This document shows positions 1 through 10,559 of a stretch of 64,000 bases of DNA, piece after piece. The notes under the pieces are model-generated. The model had not been told where the DNA came from. It saw only the letters and a list, made by a program, of their open reading frames with translations, and ran no database searches. The translations under genes were made by a program, and so were the position numbers. The first letter of the stretch is position 1; each line of letters starts with the position of its first letter. The stretch is from an uncultured Candidatus Pelagibacter sp. GTDB taxonomy: Bacteria > Pseudomonadota > Alphaproteobacteria > Pelagibacterales > Pelagibacteraceae. The stretch is from assembly GCA_913030805.1 (NCBI GenBank), contig CAJWDL010000003.1, positions 1-64,000 on the forward strand, given 5' to 3'.

Positions 1-745
<745 letters not shown>

Positions 746-746
<1 letters not shown>

Positions 747-1147
747 TGGAAGATACTTATAAAATTGAAATTGTCAGTCCTGAGAAAGTGATTTTTTCAG
801 ATAAAAATGTACAGGAAGTGATATTGCCATCTTACGAAGGAGAAATGGGTATACTAAAAGATCATATATCGATAGTTTCATTTTTAAGACCCGGCATAGT
901 TAAAATTTTAAAGTCCTCTGAAGATGTAAGTAGTTTTTTTTTACAAGATGGAATAATTGAATTTTATAATAACAATTTAACAATTCTATCGAGTAAAATA
1001 ATCAACATAAAGAATTTAAACAAGGAGAAAATTGAACAGCTGATAACAGAAACGGAAAAAATTTTGAAAGATGAAAAACTAAATGACGACAATAGATATT
1101 TAGCCAACCATAAGATTAACACACTGCGATCATTGAATTTAAATTAA
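746..1147 (+). CDS. atpC: F1F0 ATP synthase subunit epsilon
   Basis: YKIEIVSPEKVIFSD...PSYEGEMGILKDHISIVSFLRPGIV; start overlaps the atpD stop (TAATG). Confidence 0.93.
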
Positions 1148-1623
1148 TTTAATAAAATATTTAGTTCTTTTACAATAGATTTATAAACATCAAGCTTGAA
1201 ATCAATGACAACATTTAAGAGCTGATTTGCATCAATCCATTTCCATTCTAAAAATTCTGCATTTTTTGTTTTAATATTTATTTCTTCTTCATTTCCTACA
1301 AATCTCATAATAAACCATTTTTGTTTTTGACCTCTATACTTACCTTTCCATATTTTTCCCAAAAGATTTTTTGGAAGCTCATAAGTCAGCCAATTATCAA
1401 TTTCTTTGATAAATTTAATACTTTCAACACCGGTTTCTTCTTTTAATTCTCTATTTGCTGCGCACAAAAGATTTTCGTTGTCATTTACCCCTCCCTGGGG
1501 CATTTGCCAAAAGTTTACTGGATTATCTATTCTTTTACCTACAAAAACTTTATTGTCAGAATTTAATAAAACAACTCCTACTCCTAATCTTAAAGGTAGG
1601 CTTTTAGATTTATTTAATGACAT
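1144..1623 (-). CDS. rppH: RNA pyrophosphohydrolase (Nudix)
   Basis: Nudix box GGVNDNENLLCAANRELKEETGV; WQMPQGG motif. Confidence 0.9.
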   Translation of the reverse strand: MSLNKSKSLPLRLGVGVVLLNSDNKVFVGKRIDNPVNFWQMPQGGVNDNENLLCAANRELKEETGVESIKFIKEIDNWLTYELPKNLLGKIWKGKYRGQKQKWFIMRFVGNEEEINIKTKNAEFLEWKWIDANQLLNVVIDFKLDVYKSIVKELNILLN

Positions 1624-2768
1624 TAGCCATTAAATAGTTTCACAGCAAAATTTAATTGATTATCATTTGCTGTATTTATTGCAAAATCTTCAGCGGTCTC
1701 TTCTTCTACTTCAAAATCTGGGATTACGCCTACTTCGGAAATAGATTTACCCGAAGGCAAATAATATTTTGAAATTGTTAATCTGATGGCTCCTTGATTT
1801 TTTAAGGGTATTATTGATTGAACTGATCCTTTTCCATAACTGTTTTCACCAATTAGAATTGCTCTTTTATGATCTTTTAGCGCCCCAGCCACAATCTCAG
1901 ATGCGGATGCTGATCCATAATTAATTAGCACTATAAGAGGCTTGCCATTGATTTGATCACCTTTTTTTGCAAACCATTTTCTATTCTCTCTCTTGTTTCT
2001 TCCTCTTGTTGATACAATTTCTCCGTCATCCAAAAAGAAATCAGAAATTTTGATTGCTTGAGATAGCAAGCCACCCGGATTATTTCTTAAATCTAGGATA
2101 AATTTATCAATTTCATTGTTAGTTTTAAATTCATCCATTTTACTTTTTAGTTGCTGCCCGCTATTTTCATTAAATGCACTTAATCGAAAATACCCAATAC
2201 TTTTGTCTATAATTTTTGCTGTAACAGATTTTATTTGTATTATTTCCCTAACTATTTTCACTACGATCGCTTTTTTTTCACCTTTTCTTCTAATGGTTAT
2301 CTCAATCGGAGCTCCCGGTGGTCCTCGCATCAAATTTACTGCTTCCATTAAAGTTTTGCCCTGTACCTGGGTGTTATCAATGCGAACAATATAATCACCA
2401 GCCTTAACACCTGCTCTGGAAGCTGGTGTATCATCAATTGGAGATATTACCTTAACAACTCCAGCCTCCATTCCAACTTCAATACCGAGACCTCCAAACG
2501 CACCCTTTGTTTCGGTTTCCATACTATCAAGCATTTCTTGGTTCATATAAGCCGAATAAGGATCAAGAGATTGTAACACTCCATTAATAGCGGCATCCAT
2601 TACTTCCGCTTGATCTACGTCATCCACGTAATCTTCCTTAATTTTTTCTAAAACCTCACTAAAAAGATCAATTTTTTGGTAAAGCTCATCAGAATTTTCT
2701 GGAAAAGCATACCTGTTATAAAATAAGAAAAGGAATAGTATAATTAGAAATATTTTTATTTTTTTCAT
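1623..2768 (-). CDS. ctpA: Carboxy-terminal processing protease, S41 family with PDZ domain
   Basis: PDZ-like GGLGIEVGMEAGVVKVISPIDDTPASRAGVKAGDYI; catalytic NYGSASASEIVAGALKDHKRA and GENSYGKGSVQ; N-terminal signal sequence. Confidence 0.92.
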   Translation of the reverse strand: MKKIKIFLIILFLFLFYNRYAFPENSDELYQKIDLFSEVLEKIKEDYVDDVDQAEVMDAAINGVLQSLDPYSAYMNQEMLDSMETETKGAFGGLGIEVGMEAGVVKVISPIDDTPASRAGVKAGDYIVRIDNTQVQGKTLMEAVNLMRGPPGAPIEITIRRKGEKKAIVVKIVREIIQIKSVTAKIIDKSIGYFRLSAFNENSGQQLKSKMDEFKTNNEIDKFILDLRNNPGGLLSQAIKISDFFLDDGEIVSTRGRNKRENRKWFAKKGDQINGKPLIVLINYGSASASEIVAGALKDHKRAILIGENSYGKGSVQSIIPLKNQGAIRLTISKYYLPSGKSISEVGVIPDFEVEEETAEDFAINTANDNQLNFAVKLFNG

Positions 2769-3115
2769 ATCATTAATCTTTCCTTCGGAAGGAGTTCAGA
2801 CCACATTTTTTCTAAATTATAAAACTTTCTCTTTTCAGGATTAAAGATATGAATAATTATATCGATACCATCGATGAGTTTCCATTCATTACTATCTTTT
2901 CCCTCAAGGTGACAATTAGAGATTCCTTCTTTTTTAAGTTTTTCAAGTATAATTTCCGATAGAGCTTGTAAATGTCTTGACGAGGTGCCGCTGGCAACGA
3001 TCATATAATCAGCTATCGAACTTTTGTCTTTGAGATCAATTGAACTTACATCAATTGCTTTATTATCATTTAAGATTTGTTCTATTGTTTTTTTGAGATG
3101 AAGCACTTTTTCCAT
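2765..3115 (-). CDS. rsfS: Ribosome silencing factor RsfS
   Basis: DLKDKSSIADYMIVASGTSSRHLQALSE and EWKLIDGIDIIIHIFNPEKRKFYNLEKMWSE. Confidence 0.92.
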   Translation of the reverse strand: MEKVLHLKKTIEQILNDNKAIDVSSIDLKDKSSIADYMIVASGTSSRHLQALSEIILEKLKKEGISNCHLEGKDSNEWKLIDGIDIIIHIFNPEKRKFYNLEKMWSELLPKERLMI

Positions 3116-3133
3116 TAGTTAAATCTAAGATTA

Positions 3134-3670
3134 TCAAATTTTTCTAATTTGGGAAGATGAAATGTTAACTTTTTTTAATTTAATAAATTTCCATCTGTCT
3201 TTATGCATTTTCTTGGCCGCCGTGGAATTATGTGATTTTGATTTATATCCCTGTCTATCGAAAACTAAAATTTTGGCTAATTTTACAATTTCTTTCCACC
3301 TATTCCATTTATGAAATTTGATTAAATTGTCGGCGCCCATTATAAAAAAAATATCTAATGTGGTATTTATTTTTTTTAAAAATCTTATCAAATCGATGGT
3401 TTTTTTTGAATTTATTTTATGTTCGAGAAATTCAATTTTAATAAACCTATCTTTTTTTGTAATTTTTTTGGAAATTTTAATTCTTTTTTCAATATCAGTT
3501 TTAGGCCGTTTCTTGAATGGATTTTTTTGAGTTATGGACCAAATAATATAATTAAGTTTAATTTTTTTTTTTGCTATCCTTGAAATTACCAAGTGTCCTT
3601 TGTGTGCTGGATCAAAGGTTCCGCCCAATATACCAATTTTAATATTTTTTTTTTTTAAATAATTTAACAC
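3134..3670 (-). CDS. nadD: Nicotinate-nucleotide adenylyltransferase
   Basis: IGILGGTFDPAHKGHLVIS nucleotidyltransferase motif; adjacent to rsfS. Confidence 0.88.
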   Translation of the reverse strand: MLNYLKKKNIKIGILGGTFDPAHKGHLVISRIAKKKIKLNYIIWSITQKNPFKKRPKTDIEKRIKISKKITKKDRFIKIEFLEHKINSKKTIDLIRFLKKINTTLDIFFIMGADNLIKFHKWNRWKEIVKLAKILVFDRQGYKSKSHNSTAAKKMHKDRWKFIKLKKVNISSSQIRKI

Positions 3671-3673
3671 AAA

Positions 3674-4936
3674 CTATTTTCTTATTTGTCCCTTTCCTTC
3701 CAAAATGTACTTATAAGTGGTGAGTTGATCGATGCCGACCGGACCTCGGGGATGAAGTTTGCCGGTTGATATGCCAACTTCGGCACCAAAACCAAATTCT
3801 CCACCATCAGCAAACTGCGTCGAAGCATTATGGATGGCTATAGAACTTTTAATATTTGATAGAAATTTTTTTGCCGTTTTTTTATTTTTTGTCACTATGG
3901 AATCTGTGTGAGAAGAACCGTATTTGTTTATATGATCTATGGCTTCTTCTACTCCATTTACAACTTTTACAGAAATTGTAGGAGAAAGATATTCTGTCTC
4001 CCAGTCTTTTTTTGTTGCAATTATTGTTTTACTAGAAATAAATTTTCTTATTATTTTATCTCCTATGATTTTACATCCTAATTTGGATAGCTGATCCAAT
4101 ATAGGTTTACAATGAGTGTTTAGGCACATTTTATCTATCAACAAAGTTTCGGCAGCCCCACAAATACTAACATTTCTCATTTTTGAATTTTTAACAACTT
4201 TAATTGCCATATATAAATCTGCTTCTCGATCTACATAAACATGACATATGCCCTCATAGTGTCCAATAAATGAAATTGTGGATTTTTTTAGAACTTTCTT
4301 AACCAAACTTTTTCCTCCTCTAGGAATGATTACATCGATGTAATTTTTCATACTTGTTAAAAGATAATCAACATGATTTCTATTTTTACTTTCGATAAAT
4401 TGAACACAATTTTCATCACATTTTTTCTTTTTGAGAGCTTTTTTGAAAAGCTTGGCTAATATTTTATTAGAGTAAAAAGCTTCCGATCCTCCGCGTAAAA
4501 TTACCACATTGCCAGTTTTAAAACATAGAGCAGAAACATCCGAAGTAACATTTGGTCTGCTTTCATAAATTACACCGATTACTCCAATCGGTATAGATAC
4601 TCTTTTTATAAATAAGCCATTTGGCCTCTTCCAAGAAGATAAAGTTTTTCCTAAAGGATCTTTAAATTTTATTATTTCCTCTATCGAATTTCTAATTTGT
4701 GCAATTTTTTTATTGTTTAATTTGAGCCTGTCAATCATGCTATCTTTAATTTTTTTAGACTTTGCTCTACATATATCTTTTTTATTTGAATTTAGAATTA
4801 ATTGTGAATTGGTTTTTAAATATTGACTAAATTGTTTTAAAACAGAATTTCTTTTTTCAATATTTACGTTGGATAAATGCAGAGAAGCAAGTTTTGCTTT
4901 TTTACCTATTTTTTCCATGTATAAATTTTTAGACAT
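3674..4936 (-). CDS. proA: Glutamate-5-semialdehyde dehydrogenase
   Basis: PIGVIGVIYESRPNVTSDVSALCFKTGNVVILRGGSEA; HPRGPVGIDQLTTYKY. Confidence 0.96.
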   Translation of the reverse strand: MSKNLYMEKIGKKAKLASLHLSNVNIEKRNSVLKQFSQYLKTNSQLILNSNKKDICRAKSKKIKDSMIDRLKLNNKKIAQIRNSIEEIIKFKDPLGKTLSSWKRPNGLFIKRVSIPIGVIGVIYESRPNVTSDVSALCFKTGNVVILRGGSEAFYSNKILAKLFKKALKKKKCDENCVQFIESKNRNHVDYLLTSMKNYIDVIIPRGGKSLVKKVLKKSTISFIGHYEGICHVYVDREADLYMAIKVVKNSKMRNVSICGAAETLLIDKMCLNTHCKPILDQLSKLGCKIIGDKIIRKFISSKTIIATKKDWETEYLSPTISVKVVNGVEEAIDHINKYGSSHTDSIVTKNKKTAKKFLSNIKSSIAIHNASTQFADGGEFGFGAEVGISTGKLHPRGPVGIDQLTTYKYILEGKGQIRK

Positions 4937-4938
4937 TT

Positions 4939-6054
4939 TTATACTTTCACCAAGTCATCTTTATGAATTACTTCATCTTTGCTTGAATAACCTAGTATTT
5001 TTTTTATTTGATTGCTTTGACAACCTTTAATTTTATTTATTTCTTCGGAAGAAAAAGAGCTTAATCCTCTAGCATGTTCCTTATTATTGAGATCTAAAAT
5101 TTTTATGTGATCACCTTTTTCAAATTTTCCATCTATAGTTTTTATTCCTACGGGCAATAAACTTTTTCCATTTCTAATGGCCTTAATAGCTCCATTATCA
5201 ATTATCAAGGCTCCCTTTGGAGATATTGATCCAATAATCCATTTTTTTCTTGCATCTAATTTAGATACCCTTGGAATAAACCAGGTGCAATTATTTTTCT
5301 CCAAAATTTCCTTTATAGGTCTTAGTTTCTTTCCGTTTGCGATGGCCATATAGCATCCCGACAATTGACAGATTTTTGCGGCCTCAATTTTTGTAACCAT
5401 GCCTCCAGAGCCATATTTATTAATTGAATTATTAGTGGAAAATTTTTCTATTTCTTTATCTATAATATTTACTGTTTTGATTAAAGTTGTTTTTTTATTT
5501 AATTTTGGATTCACCGTATATAAACCATTTACGTCAGATAATAAAATTAAGCAGTCCGAATTTATTATTTGAGCCACTCTAGATGCTAGTCTGTCATTAT
5601 CACCATACTTGATTTCTGTGGTTGCAGTAGTGTCATTTTCATTAACAATGGGTATAATTCCCATTGAAAGTAAATTTTCTATAGTTCTTCTTGCGTTAAG
5701 TGATCTTCTTCTTTTTTCAGTATCCTCTAAAGTCAAAAGTATTTGAGAGATCTTTATTTCGTTTTTATCAAAAGTTTTTTTGTATAAGTTCATTAATTCT
5801 ATTTGTCCTATCGATGCGATAGCTTGGCTTTTGTCAAGTTTTAGTGAGCTTTTACTGATGTTTAAAAGATTGCATCCTAATGCGATAGCACCAGAGGATA
5901 CAATGATAACTTTTTTATTTAATTTAATTAGTAAAATTATATCCTTTATAAATTCGTTAAGCCATTTTTTTCTAACCTTTCCATTTTCACCCACCAAGAT
6001 AGATGAGCCAATTTTTATAACTATTTTTTTGGATTTATTTATATACATTTGCAA
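4939..6054 (-). CDS. proB: Glutamate 5-kinase with PUA domain (translation may start at the second Met, MYINKSKK)
   Basis: KIVIKIGSSILV, VSSGAIALG, IPIVNENDTTATTEIKYGDNDRLASRVA, GSGGMVTKIEAAKIC. Confidence 0.95.
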   Translation of the reverse strand: MQMYINKSKKIVIKIGSSILVGENGKVRKKWLNEFIKDIILLIKLNKKVIIVSSGAIALGCNLLNISKSSLKLDKSQAIASIGQIELMNLYKKTFDKNEIKISQILLTLEDTEKRRRSLNARRTIENLLSMGIIPIVNENDTTATTEIKYGDNDRLASRVAQIINSDCLILLSDVNGLYTVNPKLNKKTTLIKTVNIIDKEIEKFSTNNSINKYGSGGMVTKIEAAKICQLSGCYMAIANGKKLRPIKEILEKNNCTWFIPRVSKLDARKKWIIGSISPKGALIIDNGAIKAIRNGKSLLPVGIKTIDGKFEKGDHIKILDLNNKEHARGLSSFSSEEINKIKGCQSNQIKKILGYSSKDEVIHKDDLVKV

Positions 6055-7021
6055 TTAGAGATTTCTTTAAATCTTCGAGTCCTTTTTTTTTGGTTGTAGA
6101 AATCAGATATATTTTGCTTTTAATAATTTTTTTTAACTCATTGGTTTTGTTTGGTATATTTTTTTTATCGATTAAGTCTGTTTTATTTAATACGATTATT
6201 TCCTTCTTTTTTATCAATTTTTTACTATATTTTTTTAACTCTTTTCTTACTTGTGAATAACATTTGATCAGGTTTTTTTGGTTAATATCAATTAAATGTA
6301 AAATGTTTTTACACCTTTCAATATGTCTTAAAAATTTATCACCCAAACCAACACCTTCATGAGCTCCTTCAATTAATCCTGGAATATCTGCTAAAGTTAA
6401 TTCTTTATCGTCGTAATTTGTTACACCAAGATTTGGATTGATTGTTGTAAATTGATAATTAGCAATTTTAGGTTTTGCTCTTGTTAAAACTGCTAATAAA
6501 CTTGATTTTCCAGCATTTGGCATTCCTACAATTCCTATATCAGCTATTGTTTTTAACTGTAGCCATATCCAAAATTCTTCTCCCAGTTGACCTTTGGTTA
6601 TTTTTCTTGGAGCTCTATTAGTTGAGCTTTTAAATCTAATATTTCCAAGTCCACCTTTTCCTCCACTGGCGACAATAAAAATTTGGCCAGTTTTTGTAAA
6701 ATCGAAAATCAATGTATTGTTATCTTCTTCGAATACTTGAGTACCGATTGGAACTTTAATAGTTAGATCGGATCCATTTTTTCCTGTTTGATTTTTACTT
6801 TTGCCATCTCGTCCTCTTTCTGCTTTATAATGCTGCTGATATTGAAAATCGATTAAAGTATTTAAATTTTTATCTGAGGACAATACAACAGATCCACCTC
6901 TGCCTCCGTCACCGCCATCAGGCCCTCCAAATTCAATAAACTTTTCTCTTCTAAAGCTGGCTAAACCAGAACCACCATTACCAGCCTTAATATAAACTTT
7001 TGCTTGATCTAAGAATTTCAT
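6035..7021 (-). CDS. obgE: GTPase Obg/CgtA
   Basis: Obg fold KFIEFGGPDGGDGGRGGSVV; G1 GMPNAGKSS; DIPGLIEGAHEGVGLG; NKTD. Confidence 0.97.
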   Translation of the reverse strand: MKFLDQAKVYIKAGNGGSGLASFRREKFIEFGGPDGGDGGRGGSVVLSSDKNLNTLIDFQYQQHYKAERGRDGKSKNQTGKNGSDLTIKVPIGTQVFEEDNNTLIFDFTKTGQIFIVASGGKGGLGNIRFKSSTNRAPRKITKGQLGEEFWIWLQLKTIADIGIVGMPNAGKSSLLAVLTRAKPKIANYQFTTINPNLGVTNYDDKELTLADIPGLIEGAHEGVGLGDKFLRHIERCKNILHLIDINQKNLIKCYSQVRKELKKYSKKLIKKKEIIVLNKTDLIDKKNIPNKTNELKKIIKSKIYLISTTKKKGLEDLKKSLIANVYK

Positions 7022-7057
7022 AATACATCCCCTTATAAGTTAATAAAGTTGGGGAAT

Positions 7058-7312
7058 TTAATTGGGCTTTACAGATACGAATGTTCTGTTAGATTTTATT
7101 TTTTTAAATTCTACTTTTCCTTCAATCAAGGAATAGATTGAATGATCTTTTCCCATACCAACGTGATTTCCAGGATGAATTTTTGTTCCTCTTTGTCTAA
7201 CGATTATATTACCTGGAAAAACTACTTGGCCTCCATATTTCTTTACTCCAAGTCTTCGTCCAGCACTATCTCTGCCGTTCCTTGATGATCCGCCTGCCTT
7301 TTTTGTTGCCAT
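7058..7312 (-). CDS. rpmA: 50S ribosomal protein L27
   Basis: [28 protein letters not shown]...[24 protein letters not shown]. Confidence 0.98.
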   Translation of the reverse strand: MATKKAGGSSRNGRDSAGRRLGVKKYGGQVVFPGNIIVRQRGTKIHPGNHVGMGKDHSIYSLIEGKVEFKKIKSNRTFVSVKPN

Positions 7313-7336
7313 TATCTATACCTTATAAATATCCTA

Positions 7337-7798
7337 TCATTTTTTTTTACTTATAACATATTTCTTTTTTACGTTTGTAATGATTTTTTTAGGTTTTTCT
7401 TCTTTATTTTCTGGTGCGGATTTTCTTACTATATTTGCAGTAATTTTTTTTGGCGTTTCTGCTTCTGCAATAATTTTTCCTTCTTTCGAAAAAATCTTAG
7501 TAATTCTAATTATAGATATAGGTTGTCTATGACCATATTTTTTTCTTGAATTTTTTCTTCTCCTTTTTTTGAAAACTAAGACAGTTCTATTTTTAGTATT
7601 TTTTAGAATGGTTGCTTCAACTTTGGCACCTTTAATAATCGGATTACCTATTTCCGTATTTTTATCATCATTTAAAAACAGAATGTTTTTAAACTCGATG
7701 GTTTTACCTACTTGACTATTAAGTTTTTCGATCTTAAGAATTTCACTTGCTGAAACCTTATATTGCTTTCCACCTGTTTGAATAACTGCGAAGGACAT
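7337..7798 (-). CDS. rplU: 50S ribosomal protein L21 with a lysine-rich C-terminal extension
   Basis: FAVIQTGGKQYKVS...KRRRKNSRKKYGHRQPISIIRI; next to rpmA. Confidence 0.96.
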   Translation of the reverse strand: MSFAVIQTGGKQYKVSASEILKIEKLNSQVGKTIEFKNILFLNDDKNTEIGNPIIKGAKVEATILKNTKNRTVLVFKKRRRKNSRKKYGHRQPISIIRITKIFSKEGKIIAEAETPKKITANIVRKSAPENKEEKPKKIITNVKKKYVISKKK

Positions 7799-7828
7799 TG
7801 TTTTAGTTTCATATTTGAAAATATGGGC

Positions 7829-7856
7829 AATATAACTTTCTACATAGTCAAGTCAA
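7829..7856 (-). promoter_or_regulatory. Putative sigma-70 promoter for rplU-rpmA
   Basis: On the minus strand: TTGACT (7856-7851), 16-nt spacer, TATATT (7834-7829), upstream of rplU. Confidence 0.5.
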
Positions 7857-7869
7857 GTTTTAACAACAA

Positions 7870-8631
7870 TTAAAAATTATCTTTTAGATCTCTAATTTTT
7901 CTAAAAACTTCGTAATCATCTTGGTTTTTCATGTTTAATTTGGTTTTTAAATCGTTTTGATCACATTTTAGAAAAATATTTGACCTCAACTCGTCCTCCA
8001 AGTCCGTTGGAAGTGTAGGCAAGTTATTCGATCTTAACTGTTTTATTTTTTCAAATTTTTTTTTAAGATCAATATTGCCATTATCGTATTTCATACAAAA
8101 CTCTGCATTTTTGTAAGAATATTCATGACCACAGTAAATCTTTGTGTTCTTAGGAAGTTTTTTTATTTTATTTAATGATCTTAGCATCTGTTTGTGGTCG
8201 CCTTCGAAAATTCTTCCACATCCAAGAGAAAACAATGTATCACCAGTAAAGGCAATTTTTTCATTTTCAAAGAAAAAACATATATGACCCAAAGTATGTC
8301 CGGGAATATGTAATATTTTAACCGATGATTCCCCAAAGTTCCATTTTGCATTATCTTCGAGCGCTATATTGATGCCAGGAATTCGATGTTTGTCACCAAC
8401 GAAACCAACTACCTTAGCATTATATAATTTTTTTAGTTCAGCATTTCCTCCTATATGATCATAGTGATGATGCGTGTTTAATATATAATTTAATTTTAGA
8501 TTTTTTTTTTTAAGAAAAGCAATAACCGGCAAAGCTTCTGCGGGATCAACTACACCTACTGTTTTAGAAACATAATCATTAATGATATACGAATAATTAT
8601 CAGTTAAACATGGTATGAGATTTACATGCAT
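7870..8631 (-). CDS. gloB: Hydroxyacylglutathione hydrolase (glyoxalase II)
   Basis: Metallo-beta-lactamase motif THHHYDHIGG; GHTLGHICFF; FTGDTLFSLGCGRIFEG; YCGHEYS. Confidence 0.93.
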   Translation of the reverse strand: MHVNLIPCLTDNYSYIINDYVSKTVGVVDPAEALPVIAFLKKKNLKLNYILNTHHHYDHIGGNAELKKLYNAKVVGFVGDKHRIPGINIALEDNAKWNFGESSVKILHIPGHTLGHICFFFENEKIAFTGDTLFSLGCGRIFEGDHKQMLRSLNKIKKLPKNTKIYCGHEYSYKNAEFCMKYDNGNIDLKKKFEKIKQLRSNNLPTLPTDLEDELRSNIFLKCDQNDLKTKLNMKNQDDYEVFRKIRDLKDNF

Positions 8632-8637
8632 AACTGA

Positions 8638-9231
8638 TTATTTTATAAGAAATATTCCAAGTTGTGAAAAGATATTTTTATATAACATATTGCCGCTTGT
8701 AATCTCTGAAATTCTTTCATTTGTTAAGCATAAAGATCTATCAATTTTTATATTTTTTTCTTTGCAGAAATTAACAAAATCTTGAATTGTGCACATATGT
8801 AAATTTGGGGTATTATACCATTCATTGGGTAAATTTTTTGTTAATGGCATTGTTCCCTTAAATAATAAGTGTAAACGAATTTTCCAATATCCAAAATTAG
8901 GAATTGAAACAATCGTTTGTTTTCCAATTCTAAGTAATTGCTTTAAAACTTTTTCAGGAAAAAGAAAAGCCTGAAGTGTTTGACTTAGTATAGCGTAGTC
9001 AAATGATTTGTCGGGAAATTGAACCAATTCTTTTTCTGCATCACCTTCAATAACCGAAAGACCTTTTGCAATACATTTTTGCACGAGATCTTTTTGTGGT
9101 TCTAGACCCCTAACATCATTCTGTTGATTGAATTTTAAATATTCCATAAGCGTTCCATCCCCACAACCGATATCTAACACTCTTTTGTTATTTTGAATTA
9201 TTTGTGATATTACTTCAAATTCTTTTTTCAT
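8638..9231 (-). CDS. metW: Methionine biosynthesis protein MetW (ORF extends to 9267; the MKKEFEVI start at 9231 is preferred)
   Basis: [18 protein letters not shown]-binding motif; [24 protein letters not shown]...[15 protein letters not shown]; downstream of metX. Confidence 0.92.
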   Translation of the reverse strand: MKKEFEVISQIIQNNKRVLDIGCGDGTLMEYLKFNQQNDVRGLEPQKDLVQKCIAKGLSVIEGDAEKELVQFPDKSFDYAILSQTLQAFLFPEKVLKQLLRIGKQTIVSIPNFGYWKIRLHLLFKGTMPLTKNLPNEWYNTPNLHMCTIQDFVNFCKEKNIKIDRSLCLTNERISEITSGNMLYKNIFSQLGIFLIK

Positions 9232-10354
9232 TATTAATTTCTTTGTAAGTTGAATTAAGAAATTCACTCAATGTTTTTAATAATTTTGGTACGTTCAATA
9301 AAAAAGAATCATGGCCTTTGTCTGAATTAATTTCAACAAAACCAACATTGGCACCACAAGCATTTAAGGCCATAACTATTTCTTTGTTTTCAATTGTTGG
9401 ATAAAGCCAATCAGATGAAAATGAAATTACACAAAACTTAGATTTTGTATTTTTAAATGCTGAAGACAAATTACCATTAAATTGTTTTTCCAGATCAAAA
9501 TAATCCATAGCTCTAGTAATGTATAGGTAACTGTTAGCATCGAATCTATCTACAAACTTTGTTCCTTGATGACGCAGGTAGCTTTCTATCTGAAAATCTG
9601 CATCAAAACTAAATTTTAGACTTCCTGTATCCTGTAGCTTCCTTCCAAATTTTTCTTGTAAACTTTTTTTTGAAAGATAAGTAATATGAGCTGCCATTCT
9701 TGCTACTGCCAAACCCTTATCTGGAGATAAATTTGTCTTAAAGTAATTTCCATTATTCCAGGTGGGGTCAGCCATGATTGCCTGTCGCCCCAACTCATTC
9801 AATGCAATATTTTGCGCTGAATGACTTGCGCTACAAGCTATTGGAATAGCAGAGTGTGCTTTATTGGGATATAATGAAGCAAATTGTAAAACCTGCATAC
9901 CCCCCATTGATCCACCAGTGATTGAAAGTAGTTTATCAATACCCAAATATTCTAATAAGTAAATTTGGGCCTTGACCATGTCTCTGATTGTAATAACAGG
10001 AAACGTGGTTCCAAATAATTCATTAGTGTCAGGATTTATTTCTTTTGGTCCAAAACTACCCATGCATCCACCCAAAACATTTATACAAATAACAAAATAT
10101 TTATTTGTATCGATTGCTTTTCCAGGTCCTACAGCGGTTGCCCACCATCCTTCTTGTTTGGTAATCGGATTAATATTTGTGACAAACTGATCTCCGCTTA
10201 AAGCATGGAAAGCTAATATTGCATTACTCTTACTTTTATTCAAAGTTCCATATGTTTCATAAGCTATAGGAAAATTTTTAATTATCTTTCCACAGTCAAG
10301 TTCGAGTGATTGATTAACAATCAATTTTTTTATATTTTTTACTTCTTTATTCAT
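9215..10354 (-). CDS. metX: Homoserine O-acetyltransferase (start [10 protein letters not shown]; the longer ORF to 10396 reads through a terminator hairpin)
   Basis: Alpha/beta hydrolase: [36 protein letters not shown]; partner metW; SAM-II-like leader. Confidence 0.95.
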   Translation of the reverse strand: MNKEVKNIKKLIVNQSLELDCGKIIKNFPIAYETYGTLNKSKSNAILAFHALSGDQFVTNINPITKQEGWWATAVGPGKAIDTNKYFVICINVLGGCMGSFGPKEINPDTNELFGTTFPVITIRDMVKAQIYLLEYLGIDKLLSITGGSMGGMQVLQFASLYPNKAHSAIPIACSASHSAQNIALNELGRQAIMADPTWNNGNYFKTNLSPDKGLAVARMAAHITYLSKKSLQEKFGRKLQDTGSLKFSFDADFQIESYLRHQGTKFVDRFDANSYLYITRAMDYFDLEKQFNGNLSSAFKNTKSKFCVISFSSDWLYPTIENKEIVMALNACGANVGFVEINSDKGHDSFLLNVPKLLKTLSEFLNSTYKEINNEKRI

Positions 10355-10367
10355 TGTTTGTTTCAAA

Positions 10368-10394
10368 CAAAAAAAAAGCCCAGCTAAACCGGGC
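10368..10394 (-). terminator. Intrinsic terminator between the SAM-II-like aptamer and metX
   Basis: Minus-strand RNA GCCCGGUUUAGCUGGGC (10394-10378) followed by a run of about nine U. Confidence 0.8.
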
Positions 10395-10400
10395 AAAAAA

Positions 10401-10455
10401 ACCTTTTTTAGCTGTTTTTTTCAAGCGCTCGCAATTAAGTTAAATCAGCGCTAAT
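10401..10455 (-). promoter_or_regulatory. SAM-II-type S-adenosylmethionine riboswitch upstream of metX
   Basis: Minus-strand RNA AGCGCUGAUUUAACUUAAUUGCGAGCGCUUGAAAAAAACAGCUAAAAAAGGU matches the SAM-II layout (GCGCUGAUUUAAC ... GCAAGCGC ... AGCUAAAAAGG), compared from memory. Confidence 0.88.
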
Positions 10456-10457
10456 CT

Positions 10458-10486
10458 TTTGTACTAAAAAGTACCCCTTTTGTCAA
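10458..10486 (-). promoter_or_regulatory. Putative sigma-70 promoter driving the riboswitch-metXW transcript
   Basis: On the minus strand: TTGACA (10486-10481), 17-nt spacer, TACAAA (10463-10458), just upstream of the aptamer. Confidence 0.65.
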
Positions 10487-10559
10487 TTTAGGTTGTATTT
10501 ATTTTGCTACCTAACGGCGTATATAGTATCTACCGATACAAGTTATATTAGTATTAATT

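Noticed and set aside
10461-10474. GTACT-AAAA-AGTAC dyad upstream of metX
   Set aside because: It overlaps the -10/spacer of the predicted metX promoter and is short; no independent support as an operator
10526-10539. GTATC-TACC-GATAC dyad upstream of hisC
   Set aside because: Only 5-bp arms in AT-rich promoter DNA; chance is plausible
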